A stretch of DNA of 64,000 nucleotides from an uncultured Fidelibacterota bacterium. GTDB taxonomy: Bacteria > Fidelibacterota > Marinisomatia > Marinisomatales > Marinisomataceae. The stretch spans positions 97,199-161,198 of the forward strand of contig CABZMF010000002.1 of assembly GCA_902526795.1 (NCBI GenBank). Direction: 5' to 3'. Below the pieces are notes generated by a model. The model made no database searches. It saw nothing but the letters and a program-made list of their open reading frames with translations, and was not told where the DNA came from. A program made the translations under genes and the position numbers. Shown piece by piece: positions 17,902 through 25,405 of the stretch. The stretch's first letter is position 1; the number at the start of each line of letters is the position of its first letter.

Positions 17902-18820
17902 AAATACTTTAGAAAAAATTAAAAATAAAACCTCATCAATTTGTAGATTAGATGAGCCTCTCAAGAAGCATACAACATATCGTATTGGAGGACCAGCAGA
18001 ATTAATGATATTTCCAAAAAATAAAGTAGACTTAATTAAAACTATCCAAATAATTAACGAAAACAAAATTCAATTAACAATTCTTGGATCAGGTTCAAAT
18101 GTTTTAATAAGTGATAAAGGAATTAAAGGTGCAGTAATTTCATTAAAAAATTCACTGAAGCAGGTTAAAGTCAATAGAAATGAATTGTACGCTGAATGTG
18201 GAGCTATGTTGGGCAAGATTGTAAAATTAGCAGTTAAAAATAATTTAATTGGTTTAGAAAATTTAAATGGAGTTCCTGGCACTTTGGGCGGAGCTTTAAT
18301 TATGAATGCTGGAGCTTGGGGTGGTGAAATTTCAGAAAATTTATCATGCGTTGAACTAATTAATTCAAAAAATGAGTTAAAAAAAATTAAAAAGGATGAA
18401 ATTAATTTTTCATATCGAAAATCATCTTTTGATAATAGCGACATTTTATTATCAGCTGAATTCAAACTTAGAGAAGCAGAAAAAAGTATAATTAGTGAAA
18501 ATTTTCTTAAAGCACAAAGCGGAAGAAGAAATACACAGCCTCTAGATAAAAGATCAGCCGGAAGTTTGTTCAAAAATCCAAAAAATAATTCAGCAGGAAA
18601 GCTCATCGATGAAGCAGGATTAAAGGGTTTTGTTATTGGAGATGCAAAAATTTCTGATAAACATGCTAATTTCTTTATAAATAATGGTGATGCGTCATCA
18701 GAAGATATGCTCAAATTAATAAAAAAAGCGCATTCAACGGTCAAAGAAAAATTTTCTATAGATCTTGAGCTTGAAGTAAAATTAATGGGTTTTGAGGAGA
18801 GTCAAATAAAAGGGTTATGA
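17894..18820 (+). CDS. murB: UDP-N-acetylenolpyruvoylglucosamine reductase
   Basis: FAD-dependent reductase of 308 residues making UDP-MurNAc from the enolpyruvyl precursor. FAD-binding motifs YRIGGPAELMI, LGSGSNVLISDKG and GVPGTLGGALIMNAGAWG are clear. The catalytic Ser lies in RSAGSLFKNP, and the C-terminal Glu in the DLELEVKLMG end segment. The short build, lacking the extra Tyr-containing loop, fits type II MurB. It follows murC with an eight-base overlap. The usual next gene ddl is missing and ftsQ follows directly. Confidence 0.94.
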   Translation: MIKNTLEKIKNKTSSICRLDEPLKKHTTYRIGGPAELMIFPKNKVDLIKTIQIINENKIQLTILGSGSNVLISDKGIKGAVISLKNSLKQVKVNRNELYAECGAMLGKIVKLAVKNNLIGLENLNGVPGTLGGALIMNAGAWGGEISENLSCVELINSKNELKKIKKDEINFSYRKSSFDNSDILLSAEFKLREAEKSIISENFLKAQSGRRNTQPLDKRSAGSLFKNPKNNSAGKLIDEAGLKGFVIGDAKISDKHANFFINNGDASSEDMLKLIKKAHSTVKEKFSIDLELEVKLMGFEESQIKGL

Positions 18821-19560
18821 TAAAAAAATTTTATACATCTATCTTAAGTTTTTTCATTACAATTTCCTTAATAATTGTATTTTGCCTTTTATCATTGAAA
18901 TGGGCAGATTTCAAAAAGATTTATCAAATAAATGAAGTAAATATTTATGGATCAAATTTTTTTGATCAATCCCTTATTGATAAAGAAAGTTTATCTATTA
19001 AAAATAAAAATATGTTTCTAGGAAATTTAAAATACCACAAAAATGAGCTATTAAAGTTTGATCATATAGTAGATTGTAAAATATCAAGAAAATTTCCATC
19101 AACAATTAATATAACTATCTACGAAAGAGAACCAATTGCTCTTATCAGTAGTGATGAACTAATCATTTTAAGTTCAGATGGTGTTTGTTTGCCGGTTGAA
19201 TATTGTGATTTATCTTTACCCATACTAACCAATTTTAAAACTAACCCTGAATTATATCGAAAGGGTTCTAAAACCGCTTCGGTAAATGTTATGAATTCTG
19301 TTGAATTGATGAAATATACAAAAGATAATCACCCTTTAGTTTATGATATGATTTATGAATTCGTTTTTAATGAAAATAGTGAGTATGAAATAGTTTTAAA
19401 GAATGGTAAAACTAAAATACTTCTTGGTTATAACAATCTTTCAACCAAAATAATTTATCTAGATTCATTTCAGAAAACTATCAAAGAGGAAAAGAATATT
19501 ACTGATTTCAAATACATTGATTTAAGATATGATGAACAGGTAATTGTAAAAGAAACATAA
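18817..19560 (+). CDS. ftsQ: Cell division protein FtsQ (POTRA domain)
   Basis: Bitopic protein of 247 residues with a short cytoplasmic end, a membrane helix at about residues 7-27 (ILSFFITISLIIVFCLLSL) and a POTRA domain starting IYQINEVNIYGSNFFDQS. The FtsQ beta domain continues past KISRKFPSTINITIYEREPIALI. FtsQ scaffolds FtsL/FtsB in the divisome. Position between murB and ftsA is canonical, and both ends overlap neighbours. Sequence identity in this family is low, but the POTRA pattern and context agree. Confidence 0.88.
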   Translation: MIKKFYTSILSFFITISLIIVFCLLSLKWADFKKIYQINEVNIYGSNFFDQSLIDKESLSIKNKNMFLGNLKYHKNELLKFDHIVDCKISRKFPSTINITIYEREPIALISSDELIILSSDGVCLPVEYCDLSLPILTNFKTNPELYRKGSKTASVNVMNSVELMKYTKDNHPLVYDMIYEFVFNENSEYEIVLKNGKTKILLGYNNLSTKIIYLDSFQKTIKEEKNITDFKYIDLRYDEQVIVKET

Positions 19561-20801
19561 TGAGAAATAAGATTCAAATTGCCTTTGATCTCGGATCCCA
19601 TAGCATAAAAGGTGCTGTAGGAAGAATTTTACCAAATGATAAAATAGAAGTTTTATCTATTTCAGAAATAAAAAGTGAAAGTATTGATTGTGGAGATATA
19701 GTTGATAAAAATTTATTATTAAACCATTTAGAAATTTTAATTGAAAAAATGGAAAAAGATGCAAAAATAAATATAGATGAAGATGCTTGGGTTTCTGTTT
19801 CTGGAAGAGGAATTAGGTCAATTAATTCATCAACAAGAATTAGATCACGAGAAAATACTGATTTTGAAATAGATGAAGAAATTAAACAAAAACTCCTTAA
19901 TCAGTGCTCTGATGTTCAAGTTTCTGCAGATAGATATGTTTTACATAATGTTGAACAAGGATATTATATTGCAAACTCACCATTAATTCGAAATCCTATT
20001 GGAATGGTTGGAAATTCAATTGATGCCAAAACACATGTTATTCATGTACGAAATTTTAACCTTACACAGCTAGATCATTGTTTTAATGATGACCTTAGTA
20101 TTGAACCATTCCCAGTTTTTGACGGATATGCAGCAGCATCATCGAATTTAACTCATGATGAAAAAGAATTAGGAGTTATTTTTATTGATATAGGTTCCGA
20201 TAAAACCAATATATTAATTTTCAAAGATAATTATTTAATACATTCCAAAGTTATTCCTTTAGGTTCAAGATTGGTAACCAAGGATTTGGCAGCTTACCTT
20301 CAATGCTCAATAAAAGAAGCTGAAAAACTCAAAATAAACAAGGTATCTTCATTCTCAGATTTTGCAGATGAAGAAAATATCTTTGAAATAGAAATTCCTA
20401 ATGATGATTTAAAAAGGAACGTTAATGAAAAAGAAATTTCTAAAATAGTTGAACTTAGATTTGAGGATATAATTGATCAAATACAGGTTCAAATTAAAAG
20501 CATAGGAAAGTCAATTCCAGATTTTAAATCTGGAATTAGAATCTCTGGAGGAGGATCAAAAATTAGAAATTTAGATTTATTGTTTAAAAAACACTTCCCG
20601 GAAGTTTCAACAGATTTTTTGAAGTTGAATAATATTGTTTATAAGGAAAGCTTAGAGGATAGAAGAGAATTCGTCACTTTAATAGGATTATTAGCTTGGC
20701 CGATTTTTAATGTTGAGGATAAATCTTCATCATTACAAATAAAAGACATTAACAATCTAAAAAAGAGTATTTCATCTCTTTGGAAAGGTATTTTTGAATA
20801 A
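19560..20801 (+). CDS. ftsA: Cell division actin-like ATPase FtsA
   Basis: Actin-fold protein of 413 residues that anchors FtsZ to the membrane. It has the phosphate-1 motif AFDLGSHSIKGAVG, the SHS2 insertion (about residues 85-165), phosphate-2 FIDIGSDKTNILIF and the adenosine motif GIRISGGGSKIRNL. The C-terminal NNLKKSISSLWKGIF is an amphipathic membrane-targeting helix. No ftsZ follows; the cluster ends here with a terminator, ftsZ having been placed far upstream in the same operon. Confidence 0.94.
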   Translation: MRNKIQIAFDLGSHSIKGAVGRILPNDKIEVLSISEIKSESIDCGDIVDKNLLLNHLEILIEKMEKDAKINIDEDAWVSVSGRGIRSINSSTRIRSRENTDFEIDEEIKQKLLNQCSDVQVSADRYVLHNVEQGYYIANSPLIRNPIGMVGNSIDAKTHVIHVRNFNLTQLDHCFNDDLSIEPFPVFDGYAAASSNLTHDEKELGVIFIDIGSDKTNILIFKDNYLIHSKVIPLGSRLVTKDLAAYLQCSIKEAEKLKINKVSSFSDFADEENIFEIEIPNDDLKRNVNEKEISKIVELRFEDIIDQIQVQIKSIGKSIPDFKSGIRISGGGSKIRNLDLLFKKHFPEVSTDFLKLNNIVYKESLEDRREFVTLIGLLAWPIFNVEDKSSSLQIKDINNLKKSISSLWKGIFE

Positions 20802-20820
20802 TTTTGGTTGGCTACCATAA

Positions 20821-20862
20821 AAAAGATCGCTCCTGATTTCTACGAAATTAGGAGCATCTTTT
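20821..20862 (+). terminator. Rho-independent terminator after ftsA
   Basis: A long hairpin: AAAAGAT then (bulged C) GCTCCTGATTTC, loop TAC, GAAATTAGGAGC, then ATCTTTT. The inner 12-base stem has one G-T wobble, and the A-rich and T-rich flanks also pair, which makes it usable from either strand. It lies 20 bases after the ftsA stop and ends the division cluster. Confidence 0.85.
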
Positions 20863-20902
20863 AACCTTTGCTATATATTAATGTTCTATTAAATTCTGAA
20901 CT

Positions 20903-21214
20903 ATGACAAACTTTTTAGAAGATTTAAAAAAGAATATTTCTGAATGGAGTGTAGTTGCTTCTGAAAAAGCTGAGGAATTTACTCACGTAAGTAAGCTCAG
21001 GATAGATATAATCCAACTAGAAAGAAAATTATCAAGTAAGTATGTAAAATTAGGACTTTATGTTTTTTCTAAAACAAAAGAAAAAAATGTACTGAACTTT
21101 GTTGGTGACAAAAAATATCTTTCAGTCATAGATTCCATTGACAAGATTAAATCAAATATCTTAGATATTAAAAATGAAATTAATAATGATAAAAGCTTAA
21201 AAGATGCTAAATAA
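20903..21214 (+). CDS. Small coiled-coil protein of unknown function
   Basis: 103 residues, soluble, with no signal peptide. Residues about 28-50 (HVSKLRIDIIQLERKLSSKYVKLG) and 78-100 look helical and heptad-like. The pattern 'I-LE-KL-KY-KLG--V' resembles short uncharacterised coiled-coil proteins found before M23 peptidase genes in related bacteria, but I cannot name a family. It starts 41 bases after the ftsA terminator hairpin and overlaps the LytM peptidase gene by eleven bases. A role beside that peptidase is inferred from position only. Confidence 0.65.
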   Translation: MTNFLEDLKKNISEWSVVASEKAEEFTHVSKLRIDIIQLERKLSSKYVKLGLYVFSKTKEKNVLNFVGDKKYLSVIDSIDKIKSNILDIKNEINNDKSLKDAK

Positions 21215-22091
21215 TAAAAAATTTTCATTCCAGTTTCTTTCTTCTGAAAAGCTTCATCAAATAAATTTTTCTGTTTCGAATATATTAATTTTTTTAACAG
21301 TATTCGCAACATCTTTTTTATCATTAAATTACTTTCTTTCTCAAAAATTTTCAGACGAATATTACAAGGTTAAATTAAAAGAAACCGATGAAAAATATTC
21401 TGAAGTTTCAAAGGAATTACTTGATAAAATTGCTAAACTTGAAGAAGAACTAAAAATTATTGAAGAGAAAGATTCTGAATTAAGAACTTATGCAACACTA
21501 GCACCATTAAGTGACGATGTAAAAGCTCAAGGCAAAGGTGGATCAATAGAAAATGTTTTTGAAGATGATAAAAGCACATTAATGTCATTAAAGGATAGGG
21601 TTGACTCTTTAGCTTTTGCAGTTAATATCCAAAAAGATAGTTACAACACAATTTTTACTAAAATCAAATCTAATGAAGAAATGTATAGACATATTCCATC
21701 CATTGCACCTGTCAAAGGTTATATAGGTTCAAAGTACGGTTATAGAACTGACCCAATAGACGGAAAAAGAAGGATGCATTCCGGTCTTGACTTTCCAGTT
21801 AATTTAAACACAGATGTAGTTGCGACTGGAGATGGAGTAGTTTCGAAAGCACAGTATGACGCTGGATGGGGTAGATATATAAAAATTGATCATGGTTATG
21901 GATATGAAACGATTTATGCTCACCTTTGGAAAATTAACGTTAAAAAAGGTCAGAAAGTTAAACGTGGCGATAAAATTGGTAAGTCAGGAAATAGCGGAAG
22001 AGCTGCAGGTTTTCATTTGCATTATGAGGTTCATAAAAATAATAAAACCGTCGATCCTTTGAGATATTTTTTTACTGGATATATTGATTAA
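21204..22091 (+). CDS. M23/LytM family metallopeptidase, membrane-anchored
   Basis: 295 residues. A membrane helix lies at about residues 26-46 (ILIFLTVFATSFLSLNYFL), followed by a coiled coil (about 50-95). The C-terminal LytM domain (about 175-290) has the zinc ligands HSGLDF (H-x3-D) and HLHYE (H-x-H), so it is probably catalytically competent. Such proteins cut peptidoglycan cross-links or, when degenerate, activate amidases in division. The topology, with a coiled coil before LytM, matches EnvC/NlpD-like or MepM-like enzymes. It sits just after the ftsA terminator and abuts miaB with a one-base overlap. Confidence 0.88.
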   Translation: MLNNKKFSFQFLSSEKLHQINFSVSNILIFLTVFATSFLSLNYFLSQKFSDEYYKVKLKETDEKYSEVSKELLDKIAKLEEELKIIEEKDSELRTYATLAPLSDDVKAQGKGGSIENVFEDDKSTLMSLKDRVDSLAFAVNIQKDSYNTIFTKIKSNEEMYRHIPSIAPVKGYIGSKYGYRTDPIDGKRRMHSGLDFPVNLNTDVVATGDGVVSKAQYDAGWGRYIKIDHGYGYETIYAHLWKINVKKGQKVKRGDKIGKSGNSGRAAGFHLHYEVHKNNKTVDPLRYFFTGYID

Positions 22092-23416
22092 TGAATACTT
22101 CTGTAATAAAAAAATTTGCTATTCAAACTTATGGCTGTCAAATGAACGTTGCAGATTCAGAGCTAGTTGAAGGTATTTTAACAAATTTAGGTTTAGAAAA
22201 GACATCAGATTATGATGAAGCAGATGCAATTTTTTTAAATACTTGTGCGATTAGAGAAAATGCTGAAACTAAAGTACATTCCAAACTAGGAAACCTTCAA
22301 AAAATAAAAATTAATAAACCACATTTAATTATTGGTGTTTTGGGATGTATGGCTCAAAACCTTAAAGATGATTTATTAAAAAATAAACCTTACGTTGATA
22401 TTATTCTCGGACCAGATTCTTATAGAAAAATACCTGAATTAATCAATAGACATTTAGCTGATAACAAAAGTATCGTAGATACAAAACTTTCAAGACACGA
22501 AGTTTATGAGAATCTTTTTCCATCAAGAGGAGATACTTTTAATGCATGGGTTTCAATAATGAGGGGTTGTAATAAATTTTGCTCATTTTGTATTGTTCCT
22601 TTTACAAGAGGTAGAGAGCGTAGTCGAAGTGTTTTAAGCGTTGTTGATGAAGTTAAAAAAGCTGTAGACCAAGGTTTCGTAGAAATTACTTTATTAGGTC
22701 AAAATGTTAACTCTTATAATTTTGAAGGTAAGTCTTTCTCGGACTTACTATTAGCTGTATCTAATATTGATGGAGTAAAAAGAATAAGATATACATCACC
22801 CCATCCTCAAGATATAAATGTTGAACTACTTGAGGTCATGGCTTCCAGAAAAAATATCTGTAATTATGTTCACTTTCCGATGCAGTCAGGTTCAAATGAA
22901 ATACTTAAAAGAATGAATCGCACATACACTAGAGAGCATTTTTACGATATGGCTGTAAAAATTAGAGATATTATGCCCAATTGTGGTTTATCTACAGACA
23001 TTATCGTAGGATTTCCTGGAGAAACAGATGAGCAATTTAGAGAAACATTAGATTTGATGGATGCTATTAAGTTTAATTCAGCATTTACATTTAAGTATTC
23101 TCCAAGACCTTATACTAAAGCAGAACAATTCTCCGATCAAATTTCTGAAGAAATTAAAAAAGCACGCTTAGATGAAATGTTAATTCTTCAAAGAAAGCAT
23201 TCTTTAGAATTAAATCAAAAAATGGTTGGCTCTTATCAACAGGTTTTAATTGAAAAAGAAAGTAAAAAATCAGACAAACATTGGGCTGGAAGAACAGATT
23301 CCAACGAATGGGTGATAATTGAAAAAAATAATAGTAATATTAAGGACATATTGCCTGTAGAAATAACTAGTGCCACAGGTGTAATATTGCATGCTAAAGA
23401 AATCACAGGAGCATAA
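22091..23416 (+). CDS. miaB: tRNA-2-methylthio-N6-dimethylallyladenosine synthase
   Basis: Radical-SAM methylthiotransferase of 441 residues modifying i6A37 of tRNAs that read UNN codons. The N-terminal domain has three cluster cysteines (YGCQMN, NTCAIREN, LGCMAQ). The radical SAM triad is in MRGCNKFCSFCIVPFTRGRERSR. A TRAM domain closes the protein. The ERSRS signature after the triad and LLGQNVNSY separate MiaB from RimO and MtaB. Confidence 0.95.
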   Translation: MNTSVIKKFAIQTYGCQMNVADSELVEGILTNLGLEKTSDYDEADAIFLNTCAIRENAETKVHSKLGNLQKIKINKPHLIIGVLGCMAQNLKDDLLKNKPYVDIILGPDSYRKIPELINRHLADNKSIVDTKLSRHEVYENLFPSRGDTFNAWVSIMRGCNKFCSFCIVPFTRGRERSRSVLSVVDEVKKAVDQGFVEITLLGQNVNSYNFEGKSFSDLLLAVSNIDGVKRIRYTSPHPQDINVELLEVMASRKNICNYVHFPMQSGSNEILKRMNRTYTREHFYDMAVKIRDIMPNCGLSTDIIVGFPGETDEQFRETLDLMDAIKFNSAFTFKYSPRPYTKAEQFSDQISEEIKKARLDEMLILQRKHSLELNQKMVGSYQQVLIEKESKKSDKHWAGRTDSNEWVIIEKNNSNIKDILPVEITSATGVILHAKEITGA

Positions 23417-23730
23417 TGTTTAGAATTATCAGAGTGTTAATGATATTGGGACTTCTTGCAGGTACCTTTTTACTTTTTGATAAAAATAGTGAGAGCATAA
23501 CCATTTATTTTTTTAGGGATAATGGTTATGATATTCCAGGCTATCTTGCTTTCATCGGATTCATTATGATTGGTGTAATAGTGGGATACATTATTTCTTT
23601 AAAGACAGTTTTCTCCTACAGATCAGAAATTTCTAAACTAATTAAAACAAATAAAGAAATTTCAGATGAGCTAGATAGTTTAAGAAATGTTGCAGTAGGC
23701 GAAGAATTAAGTTTTTCCAAAAAGGATTAA
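23416..23730 (+). CDS. lapA: LapA-domain inner membrane protein
   Basis: 104 residues with two membrane helices (about 5-21 and 41-62) and a short C-terminal coiled coil (RSEISKLIKTNKEISDELDSL). It matches the LapA/DUF1049 layout: two TMs separated by a short loop with N-x-x-x-I-x-(I/V)-x-F (NSESITIYFF). In enterobacteria LapA works with LapB in controlling lipopolysaccharide synthesis. The next gene is a LapB-like TPR protein, which supports the call. Confidence 0.78.
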   Translation: MFRIIRVLMILGLLAGTFLLFDKNSESITIYFFRDNGYDIPGYLAFIGFIMIGVIVGYIISLKTVFSYRSEISKLIKTNKEISDELDSLRNVAVGEELSFSKKD

Positions 23731-23734
23731 TCCT

Positions 23735-24784
23735 TTGGAATTTTTAGCTTTAAGCAATTCACAGATTTTACTAATATTTATTTCAGCCATTGCTTTAGTA
23801 ATATTTTTTTTAATTAATAATCGTTCAAAAAATATACCAACTGATACAGAAGCATTTAATTATGCCTTAAAAGCATTAGTTGATGGTGACAAAGATAAAG
23901 CCTATAACCTCTTAAGAGAGATCATTGCTAAAGATTCAAATAATATAGATGCTTTCCTATTACTTGGAGATATTGTTAGAGAAAAAGATGTTAACCAAGC
24001 AATCAAGATTCATCAAACAATCGTCCTGAGACCTCAACTAAATAAAGAAAAGAAAATTGAGGCACACAAAGCTCTAGCTAAGGACTTTCTATGTCTAAAA
24101 AATAATACTAGAGCTGAAATTGAATTAAATAATATTTTATCAATAAATTCTTTAAATAAGTGGGCTTTAAGAAAACTCAAAAAAATTGCAACAGAAAATA
24201 AAAATTGGAAAGACGCTCTTAAGTTTGAAAAAAAATTAATGAAAATAGATATTCATCATAAAAAAAATGACGAATCCATGTTGAATTATTTCATTGCCAT
24301 GGATTATAAGTCAAAAGAAAATAAAAAAAATTATATATATTACCTTGAAAAGAGTGCAAATGCTGAAAAAGTATATCCTGATTCTGCAATAGAACTTGCC
24401 CATCATCATAAAGAGGACGTTGACCTTGCAATATACTATTACAAACTTTATGCAAAAAATTTTCCATCACAAAGAACAATGGCTTATAATAAAATAGAAA
24501 ATATCTTGTTTGATAATCAAAAATATGATGAAGTCGAGGAACTTTATAGAAATATCCTTGAAAATGATTTTGATGGTTTTGCCTTAAACAGATTAGTAGA
24601 TATTTTGCTTGAGAAAAATGATACCTCAGTAGCAAAAGAATTAGTAGAAAAATTTATGAAAAGCAATAATACCTGTCATTCCATAAGATTAAATAAATTA
24701 AAACTCGATTCAGGTAGTTTTGAAGTTCGAAAATCTATTTCAACATTATGTAATGAAATGATAAGTGATGAAATTATTAAGTAA
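23735..24784 (+). CDS. LapB-like TPR protein lacking the rubredoxin end
   Basis: 349 residues. An N-terminal membrane helix (about residues 9-26) is followed by TPR-like helical repeats (AFNYALKALVDGDKDKAYNLLREII.., NIDAFLLLGDIVREK..). This is the LapB/YciM architecture, and the gene follows a LapA-like gene. E. coli LapB ends with a rubredoxin-type CxxC..CxxC metal knuckle; here the end has only isolated cysteines (NTCHSIRL, STLCNEM), so that module is absent. The start is TTG at 23735 with AAAGGA upstream; no ATG occurs before the membrane helix. The functional link to LPS control is inference. Confidence 0.7.
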   Translation: MEFLALSNSQILLIFISAIALVIFFLINNRSKNIPTDTEAFNYALKALVDGDKDKAYNLLREIIAKDSNNIDAFLLLGDIVREKDVNQAIKIHQTIVLRPQLNKEKKIEAHKALAKDFLCLKNNTRAEIELNNILSINSLNKWALRKLKKIATENKNWKDALKFEKKLMKIDIHHKKNDESMLNYFIAMDYKSKENKKNYIYYLEKSANAEKVYPDSAIELAHHHKEDVDLAIYYYKLYAKNFPSQRTMAYNKIENILFDNQKYDEVEELYRNILENDFDGFALNRLVDILLEKNDTSVAKELVEKFMKSNNTCHSIRLNKLKLDSGSFEVRKSISTLCNEMISDEIIK

Positions 24785-25403
24785 AGTAATAACATTTTGT
24801 TATTTATTTTTTTCTTTATCAGCTCAAGATAAAGATTTAAGTCTTAAATATGAACAAGCTATAAATCTTGAGAACGGAGATGAAGCTTTAAAAATTTATG
24901 ATGAAATAATTAATACAAATCTTGATTCAGATTATGTTTGGCTCTCAAAATTAAAAAAAGGTGAAATGTTTTATGCCCTAGGTTCATATATAACTTCTTC
25001 AAGTATCCTTAAAGAATTTAATTTAAATGCTCCTTTACACCTTCAGAACGAATCTGCAAAAAATTTATTATTCAAATCTTTAAATGCTACTGGAGAGTCA
25101 GATTCGTTAAAAGTTTATCAAAAATTACTATCTTCAAAAAAAACAAAAAAAAATAAAATCAAAACCTCTAGTAATAAAGTATGGTTCATTCAGTTTGGAG
25201 CATTTTCAATATTTGATAATGCGCAAGTCTTGAAAGATTCATTAAATGAGGAAAAAATATTTGATATTCAAATTGATCAGGTCTTAAAAAATGGAAAAAT
25301 GATATTCTATGTAAGAAGTTCTCATTATGTTTCATATGAGGAGGCATTTAATCAAAGCAAAAAACTTGCAAATAAAACAAAGTTCACAATAAGTGGCTTT
25401 TAA
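24768..25403 (+). CDS. Secreted SPOR-domain protein
   Basis: About 211 residues. A signal peptide (LLSKVITFCYLFFSLSAQ) is followed by a helical TPR-like middle (residues about 25-115) and a C-terminal SPOR domain (about 135-208: VWFIQFGAFSIFDNAQVLKDSL.. MIFYVRSSHYVSYEEAFNQSKKL). SPOR domains bind denuded septal peptidoglycan, so a role at the division site is likely. The first codon pair is GTG-ATG; the ATG (24768) is taken as start. It overlaps the LapB-like gene and converges on the OPT transporter with two bases between stops. Confidence 0.8.
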   Translation: MKLLSKVITFCYLFFSLSAQDKDLSLKYEQAINLENGDEALKIYDEIINTNLDSDYVWLSKLKKGEMFYALGSYITSSSILKEFNLNAPLHLQNESAKNLLFKSLNATGESDSLKVYQKLLSSKKTKKNKIKTSSNKVWFIQFGAFSIFDNAQVLKDSLNEEKIFDIQIDQVLKNGKMIFYVRSSHYVSYEEAFNQSKKLANKTKFTISGF

Positions 25404-25405
25404 AG

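Noticed and set aside
18070-18744. 224-codon minus-strand ORF opposite murB
   Set aside because: It lies fully inside murB, whose motifs are intact; no start signal or recognisable domain on the minus strand.
23233-23241. TTATCAACA, a one-mismatch DnaA box
   Set aside because: It lies in the miaB coding sequence, encodes conserved protein and stands alone.
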